Assembly (NCBI GenBank): GCA_965263045.1
Contig: CBDHGK010000016.1
Span: 21,162-85,161, forward strand
Source of the DNA: G963664115 sp965263045
Lineage (GTDB): Bacteria; Acidobacteriota; Terriglobia; 20CM-2-55-15
Reading direction: 5' to 3'
Length of the DNA: 64,000 bases
Of this stretch, positions 44,230 to 52,940 are shown in pieces (the first letter of the stretch is position 1; each line of letters starts with the position of its first letter). The notes beneath the pieces are model-generated. The model was not told the origin of the DNA and did no database searches. It worked only from the letters and a program-made list of their open reading frames with translations. The translations under genes were made by a program, and so were the position numbers.

Positions 44230-45240
44230 ACATTTGAGGCGAGCGCCTGGCGGAAGTCCACGTTGGTCCATAGCTCCGTCGGCCAGCGAAGCCGCACGTT
44301 CGTCACCGGTGTCGTTCCCGCGCCATCAACAACCGGAAGCAGCGCGGCGGCGCCAGGCCAGGGCGGCCCCCCCCCCGCGTAATAGGATCGAAAGGCATTT
44401 TCCACGAACGCGTCGAAGCGTCGGCATCGAACAACGCGTTCAAGCGTGTGTAGAAGGGTTGCCCCGGCGAAACCAGATCACACGCAGCGATCCACAACGG
44501 AGATTGCTCAGGGTCGCAGGTGCCGATGGCCGTGCGGCACAGTGTAGGGGCCGTGATCGATCCTGTCGATCTCTTCGTCGATTCCATGGGACTGTTCGAT
44601 CGACTTTCATCACAGGCTGCTAACGCAGAGTTCCGGAGTCGGTAACGTCGGGTTGCAGTGGGGATTCCGTTTCCGGCGGCGACGTCGGCACGACGCTTGC
44701 TGCTGGGCCTTGCGGTGAGGTGGGCACGCCGACCGGCCCCGATCCGGCTCCGAGAGAGGCAACTGCGCAGTCCCAGGGCCTTCAGGTCAACCAGCACGTC
44801 GTTGCTATGGTCGCCCTTGTCGCCGCCGACCTCCTTGATGGCCGGTCCGTGCGGCAGCACCGCGTCAACCCGATCGGCCGCCTCGATCAGCGTCTCGACC
44901 ATCGACGCCGTGTCGTCCGTGTAGGCGCCCTGCACCGTAACGCCCACCATCGCGCCGGTATCCCAGGTCCACCGTATGCTCGGCCTTGTGGGCCAGTTGC
45001 ATCCGCTCGTCTTACATCTTCGTCACCCGCGCATCCGGGTCGCACGGATGGGTCCATTCGGCGTTCGATGTCTTCTTCTTTCGGGATCGGTCGAACCCCG
45101 CCAACTCGGCCCACGGTGTGCGACAATCCATGCTGGCCAGGAGGCAGACGCCCTCCACACACAGGCCGAATATACGACCGCCGCCGACCAGAAGGACACA
45201 GGGTCACTAACCGCACGTTGGAAAACCTGGAGGAGTCCAT
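44230..45240 (-). pseudogene. Scrambled IS5-type transposase remnants
   Basis: Minus-strand pieces match one transposase family in several frames with stops: a middle part DARVTKM..ERMQLAHKAEHTVDLG near 45000-45090, VGVTVQGAYTDDTASMVETL and KEVGGDKGDHSNDVLVDLKA at 44790-44950, and an N-terminal-like part PFYTRLNALFDAD near 44440. The N-terminal piece lies after the C-terminal piece, so at least two broken copies are joined. The region 44196-45258 has no intact gene. Confidence 0.7.
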
Positions 45241-45258
45241 ATACAGGCTGCTAGGAAC

Positions 45259-45906
45259 TCACCTCACCGTGTTATCTTTGGCAGAGTAACGCCTTTCACT
45301 GTTCTCAAAATCGAACGGATCAGCAGAAACAATATTCAACGCTCTCTCGAAAGACTCGTGCAGCCACTTCAACAATGGTGCACACATCGACTCCGTGAAC
45401 ACACGGTAGCTCCGGCCATTCTTAAAGCCGATCGCCTCAAGTAGTGTGGTCGGAACAACAGGAGCATCTCGACCAAAGTAGAAGAAGTGATGAGATATGA
45501 GCACTCTATTCGCTTTTGTGTCGTTGTAAATGTTGTCGCTGTTCGGTGTACCGTCTGGATTGCTGTGGTGTGAATCCGCCTGCCGCCAGCGTTCCAATTC
45601 GTCATCGTAGTGGTAGATGTTATCTCCTACCATCATTTTTCTGCTGCCGTTACGCACCGGCCGTTTGTCTCGGCGCTCCGGGCTGACCCAATACTCGCTA
45701 AACGACATAAAGGCAGTCACGCGCATTGCAAAAATACAGCGACCAGTGGCACGCAACCTTCTGCCGCCCATCCCAATTATCCAATCACCCGTTTGGGCCT
45801 TGGCCCTGATGCCGGGTTTACATGTAGCCAACGTGCAGCACCCGTGAAAAGGATTTGGTGCGAAGCCGAAATCGCGGTCGACTACGTACATGTAAACCCG
45901 TGACAT
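45259..45906 (-). CDS. NMAD2-like protein (nucleotide modification-associated domain 2)
   Basis: The 215-residue protein fits the NMAD2 pattern: RVYMYVVDRDFGFAPNPFHG, CTLATCKPGIRAKAQTGDWI, MRVTAFMSFSEYW, VGDNIYHYDDELERW, and RVLISHHFFYFGRDAPVVP. Such domains are predicted to work in synthesis or recognition of modified nucleotides. It starts three bases after the stop of a TIR gene, so the two are an operon. Start ATG 45906 is set by the junction TGAGCCATG. Its C-terminus is intact. The pairing suggests that it makes or senses the signal for the TIR, or marks DNA. Confidence 0.8.
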   Translation of the reverse strand: MSRVYMYVVDRDFGFAPNPFHGCCTLATCKPGIRAKAQTGDWIIGMGGRRLRATGRCIFAMRVTAFMSFSEYWVSPERRDKRPVRNGSRKMMVGDNIYHYDDELERWRQADSHHSNPDGTPNSDNIYNDTKANRVLISHHFFYFGRDAPVVPTTLLEAIGFKNGRSYRVFTESMCAPLLKWLHESFERALNIVSADPFDFENSERRYSAKDNTVR

Positions 45907-45909
45907 GGC

Positions 45910-46407
45910 TCAGCATTTCACAGACGTAGCTGGATGCACGGGCGGCCTCGGAGAACCATCCGGGAGTTCAAAGGGGTTGTCGGTGCCGTCAATTGCGGCA
46001 ATAATCCGTTTTGAGTCCCAGCCGACGACGGCAGACGCGTACCGCTCTAGTGCTTCGGGTTTGTCCGCGTCTGAACTGCCGTGAACATATACTCCAACGA
46101 TTCGCTTGCCTTGCCTGTTTGCCTGCTCAATTTCCCAGTTTACCCACGGCCGTTCGTGCGTCCTCTTTCCAATCAGGACAACTACTGTGGAAGCCCACGA
46201 GATCTTCATCCGGAGCAAGCGGCGAATCGTTTTATCCTTAACCTCGCCCCGCTCCAGTCGTCGTTGATTCGCTGGCTTCGCCCGAATCGAGCTGTTACGG
46301 ATGTCATAACCCTGCCGCGTCACAAGGCCGGTCAGCTTATCGACTCCAGCATCATCGGCGTGATGGTGGCTGATAAAGACATGGCGTCTCGTAGCATTGA
46401 CATCCAT
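45910..46407 (-). CDS. TIR-domain protein paired with NMAD2
   Basis: The 165-residue protein is a TIR domain: RRHVFISHHHADDAGVDKL, IRRLLRMKISWASTVVVLIG, ERPWVNWEIEQANRQGKRIV with likely catalytic Glu92 (VNWEI), and a C-terminal RIIAAIDGTDNPFELP. I choose ATG 46407 because AGGAGG lies seven bases upstream; the frame extends to 46443 without a better site. It precedes the NMAD2-like gene by three bases. It resembles Thoeris ThsB and other NAD-cleaving or signal-making TIRs but has no ThsA neighbour. Confidence 0.85.
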   Translation of the reverse strand: MDVNATRRHVFISHHHADDAGVDKLTGLVTRQGYDIRNSSIRAKPANQRRLERGEVKDKTIRRLLRMKISWASTVVVLIGKRTHERPWVNWEIEQANRQGKRIVGVYVHGSSDADKPEALERYASAVVGWDSKRIIAAIDGTDNPFELPDGSPRPPVHPATSVKC

Positions 46408-47124
46408 ACATCGCCTCCTGTACGAAATCGTCGAAAAAAGCAATCCTCCGAGGGCCGATCATAGATGATCGGATGGCTGACAAATATGCCGATGATCGCC
46501 GGCCTCTTGTACGCTACGACGGATCGCACATGAGGACCACCGCACTTGAGACATCGTGAACCTAGTGGTCCCCGTCTAACAGACTGTACCTTATTCGGCT
46601 CGTTCCCCGAGCCAGACCGACACACTGCGGCTTCGGCCAAGCCGTTCGAGTTCCTTCCGCACAGGAATTTCCGATCTAATGGCCATTATTTTCCTCATAT
46701 GCGATCCGAAATGGGACAGCCAGAGCCGTTACGTTAATTGTGACGGACTACACTAGCGGAGAGCATCCGCCGCACGGTCGGGGGTGGACGGCCCGCTGGC
46801 CGGATCATCCAGCGTCTGCACGAACCGCTCCCGCTTGCGGTCCATGATGCCGCCGATCAGCTTCAAGGCGAACTCGGCGTCCTCCAGGTTCGCTTACTCG
46901 AACGCGCGGACGGCGCGGAGCAGTGGATTCTCGGCGTCCATCACCGAGGCAAGGCGGACTGGCTTATGACTTGTCCGTGGCGGGCTTGTAGCCGACTGGC
47001 GAAATCATAGGCCTTGCTTCCGCAGCTCGTTGGCCACCCGCACCTGGCCCCATGTCGGCTGCTCGGTTGAAGATTTAACTAATCAGTGAACCAATAACCT
47101 AAGCTAAGACATATAAAGGTCCTT
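46408..47124. other. Non-coding stretch with degenerate coding debris
   Basis: A minus-strand reading at 46780-46960 gives NLEDAEFALKLIGGIMDRKR preceded by a stop, probably a decayed transposon-associated gene. No intact gene or clear regulatory site is visible. AATTGTGACGG and similar words near 46735 are not interpretable. Confidence 0.35.
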
Positions 47125-47290
47125 ATGATCGAGAAGCTCTCTCTACAATTCGGCCGGGCACCAGGACTTCCACCAGAAACGATTCAAACAACCCCAGTGA
47201 CCGTTTTCGTTGACCCAAATAACTCTGGAAAGAGCAAGGTCCTTGCGGAGATATACCAATACTGCATCAGTGGTCAAAGAAACACATTGC
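47125..47290 (+). pseudogene. N-terminal stub of an AAA ATPase
   Basis: The frame starts MIEKLSLQFGRAPGLPPETI and has a P-loop TVFVDPNNSGKSKVL, followed by AEIYQYCISG, as in AAA ATPases of the OLD/DUF3696 kind. The usual G before PNNSGKS is D. Similarity is lost after about 55 residues, where a resolvase gene on the other strand begins. Confidence 0.6.
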
Positions 47291-47316
47291 GAATGTCATC
47301 GTTGATCAGATCGGTT

Positions 47317-47832
47317 TCAAGACCTTCTCTCAAGAATCTGCCGAAGAGCGGATTTCACACGCTCGCTGAGCAGGTCCCGTTCGAACTGAGCGATCCCGGC
47401 CAGCATCGTGGCCATCATCCGCCCGTGAGGCGTATTGAGCTCGAACGTCATGCCGTTCATGGCGACCAGGGACACCTTCCAGCCAGCCAGCTTGTAGAGC
47501 GTATCGAGAAGATCCTGCGTTGAACGGCCCCACCGGGACAGTTCCGTGACCAGAACCGCGTCGATCCGACGAGCCTGTGCGAGCTGGAGGACGTGGTTAC
47601 GTCCGAGCTGGTTGTTTCCGGTCCCCGAGGCGGTTTCCTTGAAGATGCCGAGCAGCTCGAAACCGCTACGACCGGCGAAGGCGGTGAGCTCGGCAATTTG
47701 CCGTTCGCAGGACTGATCGGTGGCGGAGACCCGGACGTAGATGGCGGCGCGCTGTCCCAATTGAACCCCCTCGGCTCCACGGTCGGTAACCGACTGACTT
47801 TGCTTGTGCGATATTTGTCCAGAACAGACCAA
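47317..47832 (-). CDS. Small serine recombinase (resolvase/invertase)
   Basis: The catalytic domain of serine recombinases is clear: RAAIYVRVSATDQSCERQIA with the nucleophile Ser of YVRVS, VLVTELSRWGRSTQDLLDTL, and MLAGIAQFERDLLSERVKSA. The C-terminal DNA-binding helix-turn-helix is missing, since the frame stops at RQILERRS. The true start may be downstream of 47832, near residue 28. It probably came with a transposon and now overwrites the end of the ATPase stub. Confidence 0.8.
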   Translation of the reverse strand: MVCSGQISHKQSQSVTDRGAEGVQLGQRAAIYVRVSATDQSCERQIAELTAFAGRSGFELLGIFKETASGTGNNQLGRNHVLQLAQARRIDAVLVTELSRWGRSTQDLLDTLYKLAGWKVSLVAMNGMTFELNTPHGRMMATMLAGIAQFERDLLSERVKSALRQILERRS

Positions 47833-48012
47833 TGTTCAACAGGGACAACATCGGATGCCAAGACGCCACATTCTCACCGCCGGTGCCTTAGCGTAGGATT
47901 TGGCCCGCTACCGGACTCGACCCAGATTACGGTGGAGAAGCAGCGTCGACGCACTTGACAACAAAACTGTTTGCCAGCATTATTGATGGCAACGAAAACG
48001 TTGGGAGTGATA

Positions 48013-49287
48013 ATGGCAGGATTGAAGAAGGCGGGGTCGAACTGGGTCGATGGGGATCGCTTCTTCGACCGGGAAGCTGAACTCGACGTGCTCACGGATC
48101 GAGTGCGGAATGGAACCCATACGTTGCTGACCGCGCAACGACGGATGGGCAAAACGAGCTTGGTTCGGGAACTGCTGCGCCGCCTGGCGGCCGAGGGGAG
48201 CTGGGAGACGGTCTTCGTCGATCTGGAGGGTGCCGGTACGGCGGCGGACGCCGTGGTCGAAATCGGGGTTGAGTCACGGCACGTACATGGTGCGTGGGAC
48301 CAAATCAAGTCCGGGTTCGCTAACGTCCTGCGTGGGATCGAGGATCGAATCGATACGCTGGCCGTCGCCGAGGTACGCGTGAAGCTGCGGGCTGGGATCG
48401 ACCCCGGAAGCTGGCGGCAAAAGGGCGACGCGGTCTGCGCGGCCCTGGCGAAGAACGAGCGGCCGGTGGTGCTCGCGCTCGACGAGCTTCCGATCCTCGT
48501 CAACCGGATGCTCAAAGATCACGACTACCGCACCACGCGGGAGGGAAAACAGGATGTCGACGAATTCCTTAGCTGGCTGCGCAAGGTCGGCCAGGACTAC
48601 CGAGACCGGATATGCTTTATCCTGTCCGGGAGCGTAGGACTGGAACCGATCCTGCGGCAAGCGGGACTCAGTGCCCACGCAAACATCTTCTCTCCCTTGG
48701 ATCTGAAGCCCTGGACCGAGAAGACTGCGCTCGATTGCCTTGCCGCGCTCGCGGAAACCTACCACCTCGGCCTGTCCCGCGCCGCGCGTGAGGAGATGTG
48801 CCGCCGGCTGCGGTGTCTGGTTCCCCACCACGTGCAGCGGTTCTTCGACAGCCTAGACGAGAATCTGCGCTTGGACGATCGGCGCCAGGCCTCGCTCGAA
48901 GATGTCGAACGCGTGTACACCGGCGAGATGCTCAGCGTGCGTGGGCAGGCGGATTTGGATCACTACGAGAGTCGGCTGAAGCTGGTCCTCGGACCCGATG
49001 GCTATCGGGTCGCGCTCTCTTTGTTGACCGAAGCCGCAGTCAATGACGGCGTGCTGCAGCGCGGCGCCATCGACCGCTATAGCGAGCACTTCCGGGTCCG
49101 GGCGATGCCCGATCATCCGGTGCCGATCGACGACGTGCTTCGAGTGCTCGAACACGACGGGTATCTGGAGCCATTGGGAGACGACGAATACCGTTTCGTC
49201 TCGGGTCTGCTCGAGGATTGGTGGCTCGCCAGGCATGGCCGGCATTTCGTCCCCGTCGCGCGGCGTTCGACCTCACAGAGGGCATAA
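48013..49287 (+). CDS. ATPase of the STAND/AAA_16-like kind, first gene of a pair
   Basis: The 424-residue protein begins MAGLKKAGSNWVDGDRFFDR, has a P-loop AQRRMGKTSL (Lys47), a Walker B-like VVLALDELPIL, and a sensor GSVGLEPIL. The region after it is a winged-helix-like C-terminus (VLRVLEHDGYLEPLGDDEYR). Such archaeal-type ATPases (ATPase_2) often occur in pairs. ATG 48013 is chosen after GGGAGTG; an earlier frame start at 47971 lacks a site. The second ATPase starts four bases after its stop. A defence or regulatory role is an inference. Confidence 0.8.
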   Translation: MAGLKKAGSNWVDGDRFFDREAELDVLTDRVRNGTHTLLTAQRRMGKTSLVRELLRRLAAEGSWETVFVDLEGAGTAADAVVEIGVESRHVHGAWDQIKSGFANVLRGIEDRIDTLAVAEVRVKLRAGIDPGSWRQKGDAVCAALAKNERPVVLALDELPILVNRMLKDHDYRTTREGKQDVDEFLSWLRKVGQDYRDRICFILSGSVGLEPILRQAGLSAHANIFSPLDLKPWTEKTALDCLAALAETYHLGLSRAAREEMCRRLRCLVPHHVQRFFDSLDENLRLDDRRQASLEDVERVYTGEMLSVRGQADLDHYESRLKLVLGPDGYRVALSLLTEAAVNDGVLQRGAIDRYSEHFRVRAMPDHPVPIDDVLRVLEHDGYLEPLGDDEYRFVSGLLEDWWLARHGRHFVPVARRSTSQRA

Positions 49288-49291
49288 CGAG

Positions 49292-52200
49292 ATGGCCGCG
49301 CCCACTCGCAAGTACAACCCGGGATTTCTCACCGACGACGAACTCGTGGCGTCGTACTGCGTGCGGACGACGGAGTTCGAGATGCTCGTCGAGGTTCTGC
49401 GCGAGTGCACCGGCTGCTCGAACCCGCACCAGATCGTGATCGGCCCGCGGGGGAGCGGAAAGACGAGCCTGCTCCTGCGCATTGCCGCCGAGGTACGCCG
49501 GAATGCCGCGCTGGCGCCGCGATACTTCCCGGTCGTCTTCGCAGAGGAGAGCTACGAGGTCGCCACTGCCGGGGAATTCTGGCTGGAGTGTCTGGCTAAC
49601 CTGGCGACTCAAGCGCCGCGCCGGGAGGAAGTGCCGAACCTGCACCGCACCGTCGACGAGTTGCGGGCCATCCGTGACGACTTATCGCTGGCTGATCGTT
49701 GTCTCGGTGCGCTGTTGGACTTCGCAGACCGGGAAGACAAGCGGCTTGTGCTGATGGTCGAAAATCTGAATATGTTGTTCGGGGACATGGCCGATCCCGA
49801 AGTGGGCTGGCAGTTGCGAAAGATCCTCCAGACCGAGCCGCGGATTATCGTGTTTGCGAGCGCGACCAGCCGTTTCGACGAGATCGACAATCCGGACCGC
49901 CCCCTGTACGACCTCTTCCGAGTCCGCACGCTACGCCCGCTCGACACGAACCAATGCGCCGTCCTGTGGGAGACAGTGTCCGGCCGCCGCCCAGCGCGCG
50001 AGACGGTTCGTTCGCTGGAGATCCTGACCGGAGGGAGCCCGCGGCTGATATCGATCGTGGCCCGCTTCAGTGCCGGGTTGTCGTTCCGCGACCTCATGGC
50101 TCATCTGCTCGATCTGGTCGATGACCACACGGAGTACTTCAAGGGGCACCTCGAATCGCTCCCGGCACAGGAACGGCGTGTCTATCTCGCGCTCGCCACA
50201 TTGTGGAAGCCGGCAACCACGCGGGAAATTGCGGGCTATGCCCGGCTCGAAACCAGCACGTGCAGTGCCCAGCTTGCGCGCCTCGGCGAGCGCGGGGTGG
50301 TCCGGGTCACGGGCGGTAGCGCCAGACGCAAGCAGTACTACCTGAGCGAGCGCTTGTACAACATCTACTACCTGCTGCGACGCCGTCGTGGGCCGGACCG
50401 GCTGGTCGAAGCACTCATTCACTTCATGGAGTCGTACTACTCGCCGCCCGAGTTGAAGGACATCAGCACTCGAATGGCCCATGACGCAGTCGGCCTAGGT
50501 GCGGAGTTGCGGTCGCTACATCGAATCGCACTCACGGGGTTGGTGAAGTTACCAAGCTTGGCCGAGTACCGCGACGAGTTACTGGCGATGATGCCTGTCG
50601 GTTTCGTGTCGGTTTCCGGCCGGGACTCGGGGCCAGCGGATGTAGCGCAAACCACTGCGGCTGGCGTTCAGCCAGATACCGGTAGGGGGGGGCCGTCTCA
50701 GGGAAATACCGGCGAATCGGCCGAGAGGGCGGCGAGGGAGCTTTTCAAGACAACAGCCGCGTTGCATATTCGGAACCGCGCGGAAGATACCGTGGAGGCC
50801 TGCGACGAGGTAGTCCGTCGTTTCGGGGAGAGTGAGACCCCCGCCGTTCTGGTGTGGGTCGCGAAGGCTCTTCTTAAGAAAGGGGCCGTCCTCGGCGCGC
50901 TGAACCGGCCGCAGGACGCGCTGGAGGTCTGCAACGAGGTGGTCCGTCGTTTCGGGGAGAGCGAGACGCCGGCCCTTCTTGAGCAAGTTGCGACCGCCCT
51001 CGTGAACAAAGGGGCCGTCCTCGGCGCGCTGAACCGGCCGCAGGACGCGCTGGAGGTCTGCAACGAGGTGGTCCGTCGTTTCGGGGAGAGCGAGACGCCG
51101 GCCCTTCTTGAGCAAGTTGCGATTGCCCTTGGTAACAGAGGGGCCGCCTTCGGCGATCTGAACCGGCCGCAGGACGCGCTGGAAGCCTACGACGAGGTAG
51201 TCCGTCGTTTCGGGGAGAGCGAGACGACGGCCCTTCTTGAGCGGGTTGCGACCGCCCTCGTGAACAAAGGGGCCGCTCTCTGCGCGCTGAACCGGCCGCA
51301 GGACGCGCTGGAGGTCTGCAACGAGGTGGTCCGTCGTTTCGGGGAGAGCGAGACGCCGGTCCTTCTTGAGCAAGTTGCGATTGCCCTTGGTAACAGAGGG
51401 GCCGCCTTCGGCGCGCTGAAGCGGTCGCAGGACGCGCTGGAGGTCTGCAACGAGGTGGTCCGTCGTTTCGGGGAGAGCGAGACGCCGGTCCTTCTTGAGC
51501 AAGTTGCGATTGCCCTTGGTAACAGAGGGGCCGCCTTCGGCGCGCTGAAGCGGCCGCAGGACGCGCTGGAAACCTACGACGAGGTGGTCCGTCGTTTCGG
51601 GGAGAGCGAGACGCCGGTCCTTCTTGATTCGGTTGCGAGCGCCCTTGTGAACAAAGGGGCCGCTCTCTGCACGCTGAACCGGCTGCAGGACGCGCTGGAG
51701 GCCTATGACGAGGTGGTCCGTCGTTTCGGGGAGAGCGAGACGCCGGCCCTTCTTGATTCGGTTGCGAGCGCCCTTGTGAACAAAGGGGCCGCTCTCTGCA
51801 CGCTGAACCGGCTGCAGGACGCGCTGGAGGCCTATGACGAGGTGGTCCGTCGTTTCGGGGAGAGTGAGATCCCAGCCCTTCTTGATTCGGTTGGGACCGC
51901 CCTTGGTAACAGAGGGGCCGCCTTCGGCGCGCTGAAGCGGCCGCAGGACGCGCTGGAAGCCTACGACGAGGTGGTCCGTCGTTTCGGGGAGAGCGAGACG
52001 CCGGCCCTTCTTGAGCAGGTTGCGACCGCCCTCGTAAACAAAGGGGCCGTCCTCGGCGCGCTGAACCGGCCGCAGGACGCGCTGGAGGCCTGCAACGAGG
52101 TGGTCCGTCGTTTCGGGGAGAGTGAGATCCCGACCCTCCTTGAGCGGGTTGCGCGCGCCCTCGTGAACAGAGGGGCCGTCCTCGGCAATCTGAACCGGCC

Positions 52201-52753
52201 GCAGGACGCGCTGGAGGCCTATGACGAGGTGGTTCGTCGTTTCGGGGAGAGCGAGACCACTGTATTCAGTGTGGAGGTCAAGGAGGCACTGCTCAGGCGA
52301 GCGGACATTGAGATCAAAAACCGCCAGTATGAGAAAGCTGCCGAGACGGCTGGCCGGGTAATCAATAAAAGTCACAGGAGATCGCCGGAACAGGAATTAC
52401 GCGGCCAGGTAATTCGGGCCAAGGCGCTCCTCGCAGGAGGCGATCGGTCCTCGTGCGAGCATGCCGTCGAGGCGGCTCTTGCGCTTCTCCAGGAGTTGGG
52501 CTTTATCTCAAGGGAAGGCATTATGGCCCTGATCGATTTCAGCGTCGACCTCGGAGCGCAACGCATGCGCGAGCTCATCCAGAGATCGCCGTCGGCGCAT
52601 CTTCTGTTGCCGCTGACGACGGCGCTGGAACGGGAGCTTGGACATGAGCCCCGAGTGGCGCGCGAGGTCGATGAAGTTGCTCAGGACATCCAGCAGACGC
52701 TGGCAACCCTGAAAGCGAACCGAATGCTGCGGAGCAACCGCGGCGCTGACTGA
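49292..52753 (+). CDS. ATPase with C-terminal TPR-like repeats, second gene of the pair
   Basis: The 1153-residue protein has an N-terminal ATPase domain (about 1-450) with P-loop GPRGSGKTSLL (51-61), VLMVENLNMLFG Walker B-like segment, and a winged-helix region (TREIAGYARLETSTCSAQLA). Then follow twelve repeats of 43 residues (about 500-1015), of the form DALEAYDEVVRRFGESETPA with VATALVNKGAVLG, which look like TPRs. A C-terminal helical domain (about 1050-1153) ends the protein. It starts four bases after the first ATPase gene. This is a STAND-like layout of NTPase plus repeats, as in several defence sensors. No effector domain is seen in either protein. Confidence 0.8.
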   Translation: MAAPTRKYNPGFLTDDELVASYCVRTTEFEMLVEVLRECTGCSNPHQIVIGPRGSGKTSLLLRIAAEVRRNAALAPRYFPVVFAEESYEVATAGEFWLECLANLATQAPRREEVPNLHRTVDELRAIRDDLSLADRCLGALLDFADREDKRLVLMVENLNMLFGDMADPEVGWQLRKILQTEPRIIVFASATSRFDEIDNPDRPLYDLFRVRTLRPLDTNQCAVLWETVSGRRPARETVRSLEILTGGSPRLISIVARFSAGLSFRDLMAHLLDLVDDHTEYFKGHLESLPAQERRVYLALATLWKPATTREIAGYARLETSTCSAQLARLGERGVVRVTGGSARRKQYYLSERLYNIYYLLRRRRGPDRLVEALIHFMESYYSPPELKDISTRMAHDAVGLGAELRSLHRIALTGLVKLPSLAEYRDELLAMMPVGFVSVSGRDSGPADVAQTTAAGVQPDTGRGGPSQGNTGESAERAARELFKTTAALHIRNRAEDTVEACDEVVRRFGESETPAVLVWVAKALLKKGAVLGALNRPQDALEVCNEVVRRFGESETPALLEQVATALVNKGAVLGALNRPQDALEVCNEVVRRFGESETPALLEQVAIALGNRGAAFGDLNRPQDALEAYDEVVRRFGESETTALLERVATALVNKGAALCALNRPQDALEVCNEVVRRFGESETPVLLEQVAIALGNRGAAFGALKRSQDALEVCNEVVRRFGESETPVLLEQVAIALGNRGAAFGALKRPQDALETYDEVVRRFGESETPVLLDSVASALVNKGAALCTLNRLQDALEAYDEVVRRFGESETPALLDSVASALVNKGAALCTLNRLQDALEAYDEVVRRFGESEIPALLDSVGTALGNRGAAFGALKRPQDALEAYDEVVRRFGESETPALLEQVATALVNKGAVLGALNRPQDALEACNEVVRRFGESEIPTLLERVARALVNRGAVLGNLNRPQDALEAYDEVVRRFGESETTVFSVEVKEALLRRADIEIKNRQYEKAAETAGRVINKSHRRSPEQELRGQVIRAKALLAGGDRSSCEHAVEAALALLQELGFISREGIMALIDFSVDLGAQRMRELIQRSPSAHLLLPLTTALERELGHEPRVAREVDEVAQDIQQTLATLKANRMLRSNRGAD
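50790..52290 (+). repeat. Twelve tandem 129-bp repeats inside the ATPase-TPR gene
   Basis: The words TTTCGGGGAGAG recur every 129 bases (for example 50821, 50950, 51079). Each unit codes 43 residues. Units differ mainly at the ends (VCNEVV versus AYDEVV; EQVATALVNKG versus DSVASALVNKG versus EQVAIALGNRG), and combinations of these types are shuffled between units. Such near-identity at DNA level points to recent expansion or recombination. Confidence 0.9.
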
Positions 52754-52940
52754 CGAATACACCCCCCGGATCGGGGCGCCAGGCGAGCTGATTCGTGGCG
52801 ATCGGCCGCTTGGGGTTAGTTGCTCGTGAAGGCATAGCTCCATCGTCGGACATGCGGCCGATCCTTTCAGCACGCCCGATTTCAAACTAGACCACTACCG
52901 AGCTGATACAGCCGCTGGCAACCGGAATAGATTCATTGGC

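Noticed and set aside
45240..45262. ACAGGCTGCTAG near 45245 as a third MITE end
   Set aside because: Only about 12 bases match, and no second end or internal sequence is present.
50790..52290. Regular 129-bp repeats seen as a CRISPR-like array
   Set aside because: The repeats are far too long, have no unique spacers, and are in frame within one protein.
50579..52375. Long open frame of 598 codons on the minus strand
   Set aside because: It is the antisense of the TPR-like repeats; periodic composition keeps it open, and it has no own motif.
48013..52753. The ATPase pair as a CBASS or Avs system
   Set aside because: No cyclase, nuclease or other effector domain could be seen in either protein.
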